Source: Anaeromassilibacillus sp. An250 (GTDB lineage: Bacteria; Bacillota; Clostridia; Oscillospirales; Acutalibacteraceae). From it: a DNA stretch of 64,000 nt. The position numbers and the translations under genes were made by a program. The stretch is taken from the NCBI RefSeq assembly GCF_002159845.1, contig NZ_NFJK01000009.1, positions 1-64,000 of the forward strand, read 5' to 3'. Shown here in pieces: positions 20,423 to 30,193 of this stretch. Below the pieces are notes generated by a model, which had not been told where the DNA came from, did no database searches, and saw only the letters and a program-made list of their open reading frames with translations. The number at the start of each line of letters is the position of its first letter. The first letter of the stretch is position 1.

Positions 20423-23400
20423 ATGGCCGTTGACATTGATAGCCTGCAAATTGAAATCGAGGTAACATCCAGCGACGCGGCATCGAAAATCGAACAGCTT
20501 GCCACTGCCCTGACCAACTTGAAGTCTGCGGCAAAGGGCGGTGCGGGGCTGACTACCACTACCAAACAGCTCCAAGCTCTCTCTAATGCGGCGAAGCTGA
20601 TTAACGGGACAAACCTTAATTCTCAGAAAATCCAGCAGTTTGCCTCTGCTATGAATAGTCTTTCCACTATCCAGAAGGCAAGCGGGTTAAACTCTACGAT
20701 CAACGCATTGAAGAAATTACCGGAGATAAGCACCGCCCTTGATAAAGCCGATCTTGGAAAGTTTGCCCAGCAGATGAACCAAGTGGCTTCCGCTATGCGT
20801 CCCCTTGCAACAGAGATGCAAAGAGTCGCAAATGGTTTTTCTGCATTTCCAATTCGAATCCAAAGGATAATATCTAGTAATGCAGGACTTGCTGCATCGA
20901 ATAATTCTGCCGCAAATAGTTTTAATATTCTTGGAAACAGTGCAGATAGAGCAAAATTAAAGTTTGGAATTTATTTAATCGCATTTCGGAAAATTGCTTC
21001 TGTAATGTCTAATTGGGTAAAAGAGTCAAACGATTACGTTGAGAACTTAAACCTGTTTACCGTGGCTATGGGCGAATATGCTGAGTCCGCAAAGGCATAT
21101 GCAGAAGAAGTTCAGGCGCTTACGGGGATTGACTCCTCTGAGTGGATGCGCAACCAAGGCGTGTTCATGCAGATGGCATCCGGGTTTGGCGTAGCATCTG
21201 ACAGTGCAGCACTCATGTCAAAGAATTTGACTCAGCTTGGCTACGACATTAGCTCCTTCTATAACATCTCAATTGAGGAGGCAATGCAGAAGCTCCAGTC
21301 TGGTCTTGCTGGAGAGATTGAGCCGCTTCGTCGCTTGGGCTACGCAATTGATGTTGCATCTTTGAAGCAAGTGGCGCTGAACCACGGGATTACTGAGAGC
21401 GTAAATGCGATGACCCAGGCTGAGAAGTCTCAGCTTCGGTACATCGCAATTATGGAGCAAAGCACCAACGCAATGGGAGATTTGTCCAGAACAATCCAGA
21501 CCCCTGCCAATGCGATAAGGATCTTAAATCAGCAAATCGTCCAGCTTCGTCGTGCTCTTGGCAATATGCTGATCCCCATACTTCAGCAAGTTATTCCGTG
21601 GGTTCAGGCATTTGTTGAAGTGTTGACAGAAGCGGCCCAGGCTATTGCGAACTTCCTTGGGTTTGAACTTCCAACCATTGACTACTCTGGCCTTGAAGGT
21701 GTAGCCGGTGGCGCAACCGACGCAAGCAACGCGCTGGATGATGCAGCGGAAGCGGCCAAAAAGCTGCAAGACTACACGCTTGGGATTGACGAATTGAATA
21801 TCATCTCCCCCGCACAGAATGCAGCTGCTGGAGGCGGAGCAGGAGTATCTGGTGGCGATCTTGGGCTTGACCTGCCTGAATATGACTTTTTGAATGGGTT
21901 GACTGACCAGACTAATGAGTTGAAGGAAGCGGTTAAAGACCTTCTTTACAATTATGTCATCCCAGCTGGGGCTGCGTTTGCGGCGTGGAAAGTCGCAACT
22001 GGCCTACTTCAATCTATCGAGAAAATCAAAACCGCTTTGGCGGGTTTAAAAGGGGCGTCGCTTCTTTTAAACCTTGAATTTAAGGCGCTAGGATTAACGA
22101 TGTTCCTTGCAGACCTTAATGAGTTCATGCGCTATCTGAACGATTTCAGAGAAAATGGCGCCACTGTCCAGAACGTTGCAGGAATGATAAGTGAGTTTGC
22201 AGGAATGGTTGGGGACGCGCTTATCTTGCTTGGAAGCCTTAAATTCGGCGGAGCATTAAAGGTTATTCAAGGGATCGGAGAGATTGTTGTAGCCATTAAA
22301 GACATTTCCGAGAATGGTGTGAATTGGGGCAATGCGCTAACAGCGGTTAGGGGACTTACCAACATTGCGATTGGAATCGGAGTGTTTACCGGGAACATCA
22401 AACTTGCCGCATGGGGAGTTGCAATCCAAGGATTTACAGTTATCGTCCGGGAAATTGCGACAAACTGGGAAGAGATTAAAGAAGGTGACTGGAGCGGGGT
22501 CGATAAAGCTACGCTGATTATCGGAGCGCTAGAGGTTCTTGGTGGTCTTGCAGTAGCTCTTGATGCTTTCTCGAAGTTAAAGAGTATTGCAAATATCGGG
22601 AAGGCCGCAACAGCCGTTGATACTGTTGCAACCGCAACGGAAGCTGTTAATACGTCGGTAAGTGGCAAGCTGTCCCCAAGTTTATCCTCTCTCGCCAAAA
22701 ACCTGGGACTAGGCGTTGCAATCATAGCAGAAGTTTCTGCGGCGGCTGTAATTGTTGTCGGAGCGATTGCAATTCTTGGATATGAGTTGGAGCAGGTAGG
22801 AATTGCATGGGAGCCGGTAATTGACAATGGTGCCACAGTTGCGGCTGGTGTTGGGCTTGGTACTGCGGCCCTTGTGGCTGTTGGGCTTGCCACTTATGGC
22901 CTTGGAACACTAGGAGCACCAGCGGCGTTAAACATTGGGATTGGAACGGCCATTCTTCTGGAACTTGGCGTGGCAACCGGGTTATTTATTGTTGAAATTT
23001 GGGCTATTGGTAAGGGGCTTAATGAAATAGGTCATGCTTGGCAACCAGTTCTTGACAATGGTGAAACGATTGCTTCTGGGATTGCGCTTGGGACATCATT
23101 ATTGGTCGGAATTGGCGTTGTAACAGCAGCTCTTGGCGCAGCAACAGTAGCAAGTGCTGGATTACTTCCTGTTGCAATCGGCCTTGGTACCGCTATCCTG
23201 GTTGAGCTTGCTGCCGCTTTTATCGCTTTTACAGAAAGTCTAATTTCTGTTGCAAATGAATTGGGGGACAAACTTTCTCCATCGCTGGATGATCTTAATG
23301 GGAAATTACCGGGGCTTGAAACGAATATGGCCGATTTTACAGATTACATGACTGGATTGGCCGGTGAGATTTCTTCGTATACAGGCAGCATGGGGAGTAT

Positions 23401-24346
23401 TACGTGGGATAGCATTGTAAGTGGATTCCAGAAACTATTTGCTGGGAACCCGATCGGTGGCCTTGCGAACGATGTATGGAACATGGTCGATGATGTAACA
23501 AGGCTAAAGGAAAATCTTGAGACAATAAACCCGGAGTTGGTAGAAACCGTTTCTTTGCTGACTGTTTACAACAGTTTAATGTCAACGCTCAAGAATTTAA
23601 CTGAGTCTGCGGGGAACATTCAACTTTCGGATGATATGTACGTTAACATGCGCAGCGTAGGTAAGAACTTAATTTCAGGGCTTTCTAAGGGCATGGAAGA
23701 CAGTTCGCCGCAGTTACGAAGCGAGTTTACAAACGTAAAGAATATGTGGGGCAGCACGGTAACGGAGATGAAGGATTCTGCAACAACATTCTCTTCTGAG
23801 GTCTACACCATAATTGATACAACGCTGGCCTTCTTCCTCACTTCCATTGCTACCGCACAGACCGAAAACCAAAGGTTCACTGATGCAATGACCACCATGT
23901 ATAGAAGCATGGCAAGTCAAAGCAATTCGGCTATCCAGTCTATTATCTCCAGCCTGAACTCCATTCCGCGCAACATCACAACGGTCCATACCATTGTTAC
24001 GCAGAGCGTAAGTGGCGGTAAGTCAACGAAGGCGTTTGCGTCCGGCGGCTTCCCCGAGACTGGACAGATGTTCCTCGCAAGAGAGGCGGGGCCGGAACTG
24101 GTTGGGACCATTGGGAGCCGAACTGCTGTGGCGAATAACGCTCAAATTGTAGAGGGAATCGCTGCTGGCGTATCGGATGCAAATCAGGCGCAGAACGCTT
24201 TGCTAAGGGAGCAGAACGAGCTTCTGAGGGCGATCCTCGCAAAAGAGGGCGTTGTCAACATTGATGGAAAGCAGATAAAAAAGGCATATGACCGCGCATC
24301 CAGAAACAGCGGGGCCTCCATTATGGTAGGGGGTGTGGTTGGATGA
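20423..24346 (+). CDS. Tape measure protein
   Basis: A 1307-residue protein, the longest gene of the prophage, from ATG 20423. The N-terminal third is helical with L-A-T-A-L-T-N-L-K-S-A-A type repeats and Q-T-P-A-N-A-I-R-I-L near residue 357, a tape-measure hallmark. The middle (about 500-950) has many hydrophobic, alanine- and glycine-rich stretches that could form membrane helices after injection. The end has F-A-S-G-G-F-P-E-T-G-Q-M-F, also typical. Length sets the tail length and indicates a long siphovirus tail. The stop overlaps the next start. Confidence 0.93.
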   Translation: MAVDIDSLQIEIEVTSSDAASKIEQLATALTNLKSAAKGGAGLTTTTKQLQALSNAAKLINGTNLNSQKIQQFASAMNSLSTIQKASGLNSTINALKKLPEISTALDKADLGKFAQQMNQVASAMRPLATEMQRVANGFSAFPIRIQRIISSNAGLAASNNSAANSFNILGNSADRAKLKFGIYLIAFRKIASVMSNWVKESNDYVENLNLFTVAMGEYAESAKAYAEEVQALTGIDSSEWMRNQGVFMQMASGFGVASDSAALMSKNLTQLGYDISSFYNISIEEAMQKLQSGLAGEIEPLRRLGYAIDVASLKQVALNHGITESVNAMTQAEKSQLRYIAIMEQSTNAMGDLSRTIQTPANAIRILNQQIVQLRRALGNMLIPILQQVIPWVQAFVEVLTEAAQAIANFLGFELPTIDYSGLEGVAGGATDASNALDDAAEAAKKLQDYTLGIDELNIISPAQNAAAGGGAGVSGGDLGLDLPEYDFLNGLTDQTNELKEAVKDLLYNYVIPAGAAFAAWKVATGLLQSIEKIKTALAGLKGASLLLNLEFKALGLTMFLADLNEFMRYLNDFRENGATVQNVAGMISEFAGMVGDALILLGSLKFGGALKVIQGIGEIVVAIKDISENGVNWGNALTAVRGLTNIAIGIGVFTGNIKLAAWGVAIQGFTVIVREIATNWEEIKEGDWSGVDKATLIIGALEVLGGLAVALDAFSKLKSIANIGKAATAVDTVATATEAVNTSVSGKLSPSLSSLAKNLGLGVAIIAEVSAAAVIVVGAIAILGYELEQVGIAWEPVIDNGATVAAGVGLGTAALVAVGLATYGLGTLGAPAALNIGIGTAILLELGVATGLFIVEIWAIGKGLNEIGHAWQPVLDNGETIASGIALGTSLLVGIGVVTAALGAATVASAGLLPVAIGLGTAILVELAAAFIAFTESLISVANELGDKLSPSLDDLNGKLPGLETNMADFTDYMTGLAGEISSYTGSMGSITWDSIVSGFQKLFAGNPIGGLANDVWNMVDDVTRLKENLETINPELVETVSLLTVYNSLMSTLKNLTESAGNIQLSDDMYVNMRSVGKNLISGLSKGMEDSSPQLRSEFTNVKNMWGSTVTEMKDSATTFSSEVYTIIDTTLAFFLTSIATAQTENQRFTDAMTTMYRSMASQSNSAIQSIISSLNSIPRNITTVHTIVTQSVSGGKSTKAFASGGFPETGQMFLAREAGPELVGTIGSRTAVANNAQIVEGIAAGVSDANQAQNALLREQNELLRAILAKEGVVNIDGKQIKKAYDRASRNSGASIMVGGVVG

Positions 24347-24720
24347 CGCCGATGGTCTCTATTGGGAGTTTTGCGTTCCCCGAGCCGTCCACCTATTCAG
24401 CCACCACCTCTACCGTGGTGGATTCTGGCCGAAACGTTGAGGGATATGTCATCGGGGCTGTGATAAGAGACGATATAGCCAAGGTTGAGCTTGGGTGGAC
24501 ATTTATATCAGCTTCAAATTGGGCATCCATTTTGGCACAGTTTAGCCCAGCTAGAGGCGGGTCGTTCTACAACAATGTAACCTTCTATCTGCAAGACACA
24601 AACTCGTGGGTGACGAGGCAAATGTATGTGTCGGACAGAACCGCTGCTGTATTCCTAAGAAACAAAGATGGAAGCATTAAGGGATATCAAAATGCGGGCC
24701 TTTCGCTAGTAGAAGTGTAA
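24343..24720 (+). CDS. Small tail-tip protein (distal tail-like)
   Basis: A 125-residue protein whose ATG overlaps the tape measure stop. Beta-rich, with S-T-Y-S-A-T-T-S-T-V-V-D-S-G-R-N near residue 17, followed by G-Y-V-I-G-A-V-I-R-D-D. The R-N-x-x-G-x-V-I-G pattern is found in small proteins directly after the tape measure that form the tail tip base. Shorter than standard Dit proteins. It probably makes a ring at the tail end. Confidence 0.65.
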   Translation: MTPMVSIGSFAFPEPSTYSATTSTVVDSGRNVEGYVIGAVIRDDIAKVELGWTFISASNWASILAQFSPARGGSFYNNVTFYLQDTNSWVTRQMYVSDRTAAVFLRNKDGSIKGYQNAGLSLVEV

Positions 24721-24741
24721 TTCAGGAAGGGGGCTGCTTCT

Positions 24742-26286
24742 ATGCAACAGGTATCACAGGCGTGGAAAGATGCACAGGAGCAGACCCTTGTTCCTGAAAG
24801 CTACGTAGAAATCATCCTTAATGTGGGAGACCCGGACGCTCAAGCGGATGCGGCCCCATCTGACAACGGGCATGAAGATTTTTCAAGCACAGAGCACCTG
24901 ATCGATGAGACCGAAAAAGAGCAAGTGCTGTATGCCACACTGGAGCATAACATTTGGCCCTTAAATGGAACAGCGCGCATCGTCCCTAACTCTGGCCCAT
25001 ATGGGAACAACGGCTTTATAGGCAATGAACTGTCTGGCAATGACGGCACTTATAGCGTTACACCGACAATTACGATTCAGTTCTCAGAGGTATTCAATGC
25101 AGTAATTCCAGGGATAACGGTTACATGGGCACCATCCTACAACGAATACGCATCCAGTTTTAAAATAACAGCCTATAACGGTACCGCTCAAGTGTTCACC
25201 AAAACAGTGATTGAGAATGAAGAGATCTCATCCGTTGTTGAAGGGGACATCCAAGGGTACAACAGGATCGTCATTGAAGTCTTGGAATGGTGCAAACCAT
25301 CCAGGCGGGCACGAATAGAGCGGATCATTGTTGGAGTTGAAAAGACTTACGGAAAATCCGAACTTATGAGCTATGGGCACGATATGTTTGTGGATCCGAT
25401 GTCCGCAGAGCTTCCAAAGTCGGAAATTACATTTGAAATCGTCAACCTTAACGGCGAATACAACCCGGACAACCCGCAGGGTGCAGAGAAATATCTGATG
25501 GAGCGGCAGTCTATTACGGCCAGGTATGGGTATAAGCTCAATGGCTCTGTTGAGTGGATTAAGGCCGGTACATTCTACATGAGCGAATGGGATACTCCGC
25601 AAAATGGCATTACAGCCACATTCAAAGCGAGGGATGCCCTGGAATTTATGAGCGATACATATACTGGTCCTTCAACGGGTACGCTGGCGGATATTGCTAC
25701 TTCCGCTCTACAACAAGCAGACCTTCCAACTATGCCGGATGGTTCCGATAGGTGGACCCTGGATGCTTCTCTAAGTTCCATTACTGCCGCCGAATCTGCG
25801 GATTTATCCGAAAATACTATTGCAGAGGTCCTGCAATATGTGGCAAATGCGGCCTGCTGTGTCTTTTATCAAGACCGTGACGGGATGCTCCACATTGAGC
25901 CATTGGGAAGCGGAGCAACAGACTATGAGATAAACCGTTTTAATAGCTACTCAAACTCTGAGATTAGCCTGACAAAGCAATTAAAGGCAGTCAATGTAAA
26001 TGATGGGGCAGCGGTTTTAACGGTTGGGACCACAGGGGAAACGCAGGACATCAGCAATCCGTTGGTATCTTCTGAGCGTGCCTCTGCTGTAGCACAATGG
26101 GCCGCCGATTATCTGGAAAACAGGAAAGTGCTGTCTGGAGCATTCCGGGCAGACCCGCGCCTTGACCCGCTGGATAGAGTGACGAACAAGAACCAGTTTG
26201 CAGAAAGTACAGTCCTGGTGACTGAGATACAGTACACCTATAACGGGGCGTTCCGCGGGAATTATGAGGGGAGGGCTGTTGTATAA
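24742..26286 (+). CDS. Tail tip / baseplate hub protein
   Basis: A 514-residue protein from ATG 24742 with AGGAAGGGGG upstream. Region 190-330 has D-M-F-V-D-P-M-S-A-E-L-P-K-S-E-I and F-E-I-V-N-L-N-G-E-Y-N-P-D-N-P, a pattern shared by tail proteins after the tape measure. The C-terminal part (S-N-S-E-I-S-L-T-K-Q-L-K) resembles hub domains of Tal or gp27 type. It likely forms the tail tip channel that carries receptor-binding parts. No peptidase motif seen. Confidence 0.75.
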   Translation: MQQVSQAWKDAQEQTLVPESYVEIILNVGDPDAQADAAPSDNGHEDFSSTEHLIDETEKEQVLYATLEHNIWPLNGTARIVPNSGPYGNNGFIGNELSGNDGTYSVTPTITIQFSEVFNAVIPGITVTWAPSYNEYASSFKITAYNGTAQVFTKTVIENEEISSVVEGDIQGYNRIVIEVLEWCKPSRRARIERIIVGVEKTYGKSELMSYGHDMFVDPMSAELPKSEITFEIVNLNGEYNPDNPQGAEKYLMERQSITARYGYKLNGSVEWIKAGTFYMSEWDTPQNGITATFKARDALEFMSDTYTGPSTGTLADIATSALQQADLPTMPDGSDRWTLDASLSSITAAESADLSENTIAEVLQYVANAACCVFYQDRDGMLHIEPLGSGATDYEINRFNSYSNSEISLTKQLKAVNVNDGAAVLTVGTTGETQDISNPLVSSERASAVAQWAADYLENRKVLSGAFRADPRLDPLDRVTNKNQFAESTVLVTEIQYTYNGAFRGNYEGRAVV

Positions 26287-27308
26287 GTATTATTGACACA
26301 TTAATATTCGATAGAACTCTTCAAGATGTGGAGGCACTTACTTCCAAAGGACACTATAACGTATCTGACCTTAATCGAGTTTGTGAAGCGACCGATTACA
26401 TAGCAAATTTGTTGCAGGAATATGGATATAAGGTAGACTACTCTCCTATTTTCATTCCTCATAGGATGCCTCAAAAATATCAGGAATTAGAGTATATACA
26501 GTCTACCGGGTCACAATATATCTCCACAGGAATTAATCCTACGAGTAATACAAGAATTGTATGTGATTTCCAGTTTACCCAAACAATAAGTGCGTTCCAA
26601 AGCGTGTTCGGAGGGAGGGGGAAGACCCCAACATATGAGGGAAGATTTTGCTTCCATCTTACAGAAGATGGACTATTCAGATCAGACTATAACGATACAA
26701 ACGAATTATTTGATAGTTCAATCTCTCCGACAGGAAGACACCTTGTAGATAAAAATAGAAATGTTTGTAAGCTAGATTCAGCTACAGTAACAAATTCTGA
26801 TGGAGATTTCACAGGTCAATATCAAATATATGCATTTGGCGGAAACACATACGGTGAAGCCACAGAACTAGCAAATCTTAAAATTTACTCAATGAAAATA
26901 TATGATGGCGAGATATTGGTGCGTGATTTCATACCTGTTTACGATATGAATGGAGAGGCTTGCCTATATGACAAGATTACGAATAACTTTTTTCGCAATT
27001 CGGGCATGGGTAAATTTGCAGCAAGCCAAGAATTCAACCCTGATGATATAGTCTCCATTAACACTACTTGGCAAAGAGAAGATATCCCATTAAAAAGCCA
27101 GATGAGTAGATATTTAACAAACATCTCTGCAATAAGATCGGCAATATCTGTGTATGAAACCACACCAGAACCACCGTCTAGTATGGATAATTTAACATGG
27201 AAACAAGCTAATAACATAGAAAAAATCTTATTTGATCTCGATGAGATTATAACGAAGATGGAACAAGCTTGGTTTTACAGCGGAGACTTATATTCAGGGG
27301 AGGCATGA
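26283..27308 (+). CDS. Tail appendage protein with inserted LamG-like domain; non-AUG start
   Basis: Reading starts most plausibly at ATA 26283: GAGGGGAGGG lies seven bases upstream, and the residues S-I-I-D-T-L-I-F-D-R-T from there match the usual start of this family. The first standard start, GTG 26328, would cut off 15 residues and has no ribosome site. The family is normally about 120 residues: Y-N-V-S-D-L-N-R-V at the N-terminus and N-N-I-E-K-I-L-F-D-L-D then W-F-Y-S-G-D-L-Y at the end. Here about 200 residues with L-E-Y-I-Q-S-T-G-S-Q-Y-I and a G-x-F ending, a LamG-like jelly roll, are inserted between them. It probably binds a surface glycan. Confidence 0.7.
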   Translation: MSIIDTLIFDRTLQDVEALTSKGHYNVSDLNRVCEATDYIANLLQEYGYKVDYSPIFIPHRMPQKYQELEYIQSTGSQYISTGINPTSNTRIVCDFQFTQTISAFQSVFGGRGKTPTYEGRFCFHLTEDGLFRSDYNDTNELFDSSISPTGRHLVDKNRNVCKLDSATVTNSDGDFTGQYQIYAFGGNTYGEATELANLKIYSMKIYDGEILVRDFIPVYDMNGEACLYDKITNNFFRNSGMGKFAASQEFNPDDIVSINTTWQREDIPLKSQMSRYLTNISAIRSAISVYETTPEPPSSMDNLTWKQANNIEKILFDLDEIITKMEQAWFYSGDLYSGEA

Positions 27309-28907
27309 CTTATCAAAGATAGGATACCAACACATCCGGGGCGGGTATTGCTTACGCCTGTCAGCGGACAGACCAATGTATTTGACATGAGCCGCGCAGA
27401 CGATCCAATAGAGGATGGTACTCCACTCAATAAGGCGACGCTGCTACAGGACGATACGGCTGCGCTATATGGGCTTGGACAAGATGCAACGCCAGATGAC
27501 GTGTTCCGTGTGCTTGCCTCTCCGGATTATGCCACAAAGCTGATTATCCATGTGGATACGGAGGACGGGGGAGATGTCGGAGATACCCGTGTAAGGATCA
27601 GTAATAGTGAGCTGGGTGTTAATCTGACTAAGCCGCTGGACGCGCTCGACAACGCAGAGTTTGACGTGCTCCAAGGGCACACGTACTATGTCCTGCTTAT
27701 CGACTATCCAGATGAGTATTATGGAGCAGCAGCGCTCATCCGGGCTACAGGAGGGCAGGTGCAGCGCGAGACGCTTACGCTGCCAACCGAGCCAGATATT
27801 ATAGGATGGAGAATCGACGAGAGTACAGCAACCGTGGAGTATACGGATGGGGCATCCGAATGGATACCGGCGAGCATGTCAGGGAGTACGTTTGATCCAG
27901 GTTCTGTTGGAGGATGCTGGCTATTTAAAAATATTCGTCCATGTCTTCTTAAAAACGGGGTAGTACAGTATTATCTTGATCCGGATGATTATTCAAAGCG
28001 CTCCGATGGCACAGCGGCGGACATTACATCTGGGGATGATGGGGATGTAATGATTGAGTTTCCACTTGTATATTACAAATTCTACGAGGATCAGAGCGGT
28101 GGGAAAACCTGGAAAGGATGCAAATTTAGTCTAACACAACCAGACAACACCTACTGTGCCAATGCATATCTGTCGGAGTCTGGAGTTATACAGCAGACAA
28201 TGTATATGTCCGCATATGAGGGTACAGTTGTCAACAACAAGCTGCGATCACTTAGCGGAGTGGAGGCTGCTCGCAACACATCCTCCAGTTATAGGGGATA
28301 TGCAACAGCCAATGGCAAAGGATACCAACAGCAAGAGTGGGCAAAACGTATATTACTCCAGGCAATGTTTGTGATGATGTTTTGTGATGCTGACTCACAA
28401 ACCTCGTTGGGAATTGGCAAGTCTGAGGATGATGCTGATAATATGACCGGGACAATGGACAAAAAAGGTATGGTATACAGTGGCTCCGAGGGAATCAAAT
28501 TTTGTGGGATAGAGCACTTTTGGGGGAGCAAGGCCAAAATGTGCGACGGGCTGGATTATACGGCTGACTCATATTATTACAAGATACATGCTCCATATGG
28601 GTCAAGTCACGATGGCTCCATAGACCCTTTTTTGGGTGAGAGTAGCTTTGACCAATATTACATCGGAGGGATGTCATATAACAACGCTTACGGTATGCTC
28701 CCAAATGTCAAAGGCGTTATTGATGACAATCCTAATGCGCCGCCTTACTATGATACGTTTTTTCATACACACTCTAATGAGTCGTCAATTGGGACTGGAT
28801 CGTACTTTAGAGATTATGATGCGGCTGTAGGTGGGACAGGTATATTTTGCATAACTAGATCAAATATCAGAGCAGCATATCTCTCCTATACCCCACAAGG
28901 AGGCTGA
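27309..28907 (+). CDS. Large tail fibre / receptor-binding protein; start damaged or unusual
   Basis: Up to 532 residues. The expected family start (I-K-D-R-I-P-T-H-P-G-R) is in frame right after the previous stop, but the codon before it is CTT; a good ATG at 27305 is one base out of frame. The first standard start is TTG 27348. The N-terminus (T-P-V-S-G-Q-T-N-V-F-D-M, then E-D-G-T-P-L-N-K-A) attaches to the tail; residues 100-180 look like a carboxypeptidase-regulatory or Ig-like domain. The long C-terminal part is rich in Tyr, Gly and Asn (S-Y-N-N-A-Y-G, H-T-H-S-N-E-S-S) like exposed fibre tips. Confidence 0.7.
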   Translation, partial: LIKDRIPTHPGRVLLTPVSGQTNVFDMSRADDPIEDGTPLNKATLLQDDTAALYGLGQDATPDDVFRVLASPDYATKLIIHVDTEDGGDVGDTRVRISNSELGVNLTKPLDALDNAEFDVLQGHTYYVLLIDYPDEYYGAAALIRATGGQVQRETLTLPTEPDIIGWRIDESTATVEYTDGASEWIPASMSGSTFDPGSVGGCWLFKNIRPCLLKNGVVQYYLDPDDYSKRSDGTAADITSGDDGDVMIEFPLVYYKFYEDQSGGKTWKGCKFSLTQPDNTYCANAYLSESGVIQQTMYMSAYEGTVVNNKLRSLSGVEAARNTSSSYRGYATANGKGYQQQEWAKRILLQAMFVMMFCDADSQTSLGIGKSEDDADNMTGTMDKKGMVYSGSEGIKFCGIEHFWGSKAKMCDGLDYTADSYYYKIHAPYGSSHDGSIDPFLGESSFDQYYIGGMSYNNAYGMLPNVKGVIDDNPNAPPYYDTFFHTHSNESSIGTGSYFRDYDAAVGGTGIFCITRSNIRAAYLSYTPQGG

Positions 28908-28908
28908 A

Positions 28909-29715
28909 ATGAGGATTACAAGCATCCAAAAACCGCCTGGTTCGTTTGAGATTGCAGGCAGTAGTGCTATTTTTTATGACGGGATCACCGAGGGAACGGA
29001 GATTGATGGTTCTACAGGGAAAAGTATCCAAACTTGGACATACGATCAATACACGCTTCCCGTTCATCCGTCTCTAAATTTATCCGCAAGAATTGCGTCT
29101 GCTTATGAGTATTGGCTCAACCTAGCCAAGCAGCATGAGCAGGATGAAGAGGCGTCTAAAATCCGAGAATACAGAGATAAACTACTAGATGACTGTGATA
29201 AAACGTTTTGTAATGCTGAACAGTGGGCAAAAATGGAAGAAGCTGAACAATCTATATGGGCGCAATACAAGCAAGAATTGCGAGATATTTCTTTGCAACC
29301 CGAATTTCCATATAATGTGGTTTTTCCTATAGCACCAGCAGAAAAGTTTGGAGGCGATCATTTGACAGCAATTATGGCGGACGGGACAGAAATTTCTTTA
29401 TTGAGTGCGGAGCAGAATGCTATCTATGCTGACGGGAAAAGATGTCTCAGCCTTGAATTATGCGTTGATGCAAATACATATCAAGATCAAAAATTGAGAG
29501 AGTTATTTTCAGAGCCCAACAAGTCAAAATCGATAACAATTGAAAAGAAAGAGTACAAAGGATTTACGGAACTTGTTCGTAGTGTATATGAGTCAGGAAA
29601 AATTACAATTATAATCTCCCAAAAGGCAGATGATGATAATTTGAAACTACAAGAACAAGTTGCAGCACAGCAGGAAGCGATTTCTATTTTAATGGGAGGG
29701 ACAAACAATGGCTGA
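28909..29715 (+). CDS. Tail fibre-associated protein with assembly-chaperone-like segment
   Basis: A 268-residue protein from ATG 28909, AAGGAGGCTGAA upstream. Residues about 75-145 carry W-A-K-M-E-E-A-E-Q-S-I-W-A-Q-Y-K and L-R-D-I-S-L-Q-P-E-F-P-Y, the pattern of the phage tail assembly chaperone (XkdW/APC type) domain attached to many fibres. The rest is charged and helical. It follows the fibre gene and may help fold or attach it. Confidence 0.7.
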   Translation: MRITSIQKPPGSFEIAGSSAIFYDGITEGTEIDGSTGKSIQTWTYDQYTLPVHPSLNLSARIASAYEYWLNLAKQHEQDEEASKIREYRDKLLDDCDKTFCNAEQWAKMEEAEQSIWAQYKQELRDISLQPEFPYNVVFPIAPAEKFGGDHLTAIMADGTEISLLSAEQNAIYADGKRCLSLELCVDANTYQDQKLRELFSEPNKSKSITIEKKEYKGFTELVRSVYESGKITIIISQKADDDNLKLQEQVAAQQEAISILMGGTNNG

Positions 29716-30193
29716 ATTTGACAGGGAAAAACTGATTACCGAAGCGAAAAGAATCCGAGCGGTAATCGAAGCCATCTCTAATTATGCCCCGGACAATCTC
29801 GCCGTAGAAAACAAACTGCTTTACCCGGTATGGGTGCCAGAGGTAAAGGTATACGACGATAAAGACCTGGATCATCCTCAAACCAAAATGCGGGGGCCTA
29901 CAAGCGGGTTGCTATACAAGTGCAAAACGTCACATACGACGCAAGGAGATTGGCCGCCCGAAATCACGCCGGCACTTTGGACTGTGATTGACGAGACCCA
30001 CGCCGGGACAAAAGACGATCCAATCCCAGCGGCACGGGGAATGGAATATACATACGGATTATATTATAGAGACCTAGAAGACGGAAAGCTGTATATCTGC
30101 AAACGAGTAGGAGAGGAAGACGGGGGCAAAGTCGAATTACAGTTTTTGCCACATGAATTATTAAATCAATATTTTGAAGAGGTGGCAGAATGA
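29708..30193 (+). CDS. Phage protein with carbohydrate-binding-like module
   Basis: A 161-residue protein from ATG 29708. Y-K-C-K-T-S-H-T-T-Q-G-D-W-P-P-E near residue 71, followed by P-A-L-W-T-V-I, matches the CBM5/12-like chitin- or glycan-binding module often found in phage fibre genes. A second aromatic stretch (Y-T-Y-G-L-Y-Y-R-D-L-E-D-G-K-L-Y-I-C-K-R) could be another binding face. Its stop overlaps the amidase start, so it may be made together with lysis proteins. Confidence 0.7.
   Translation: MAEFDREKLITEAKRIRAVIEAISNYAPDNLAVENKLLYPVWVPEVKVYDDKDLDHPQTKMRGPTSGLLYKCKTSHTTQGDWPPEITPALWTVIDETHAGTKDDPIPAARGMEYTYGLYYRDLEDGKLYICKRVGEEDGGKVELQFLPHELLNQYFEEVAE

Noticed and set aside
20423-24346. 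Lytic domain in the tape measure protein
   Set aside because: No catalytic Glu lysozyme or NlpC/P60 Cys-His pattern found by eye; only helical and hydrophobic segments.
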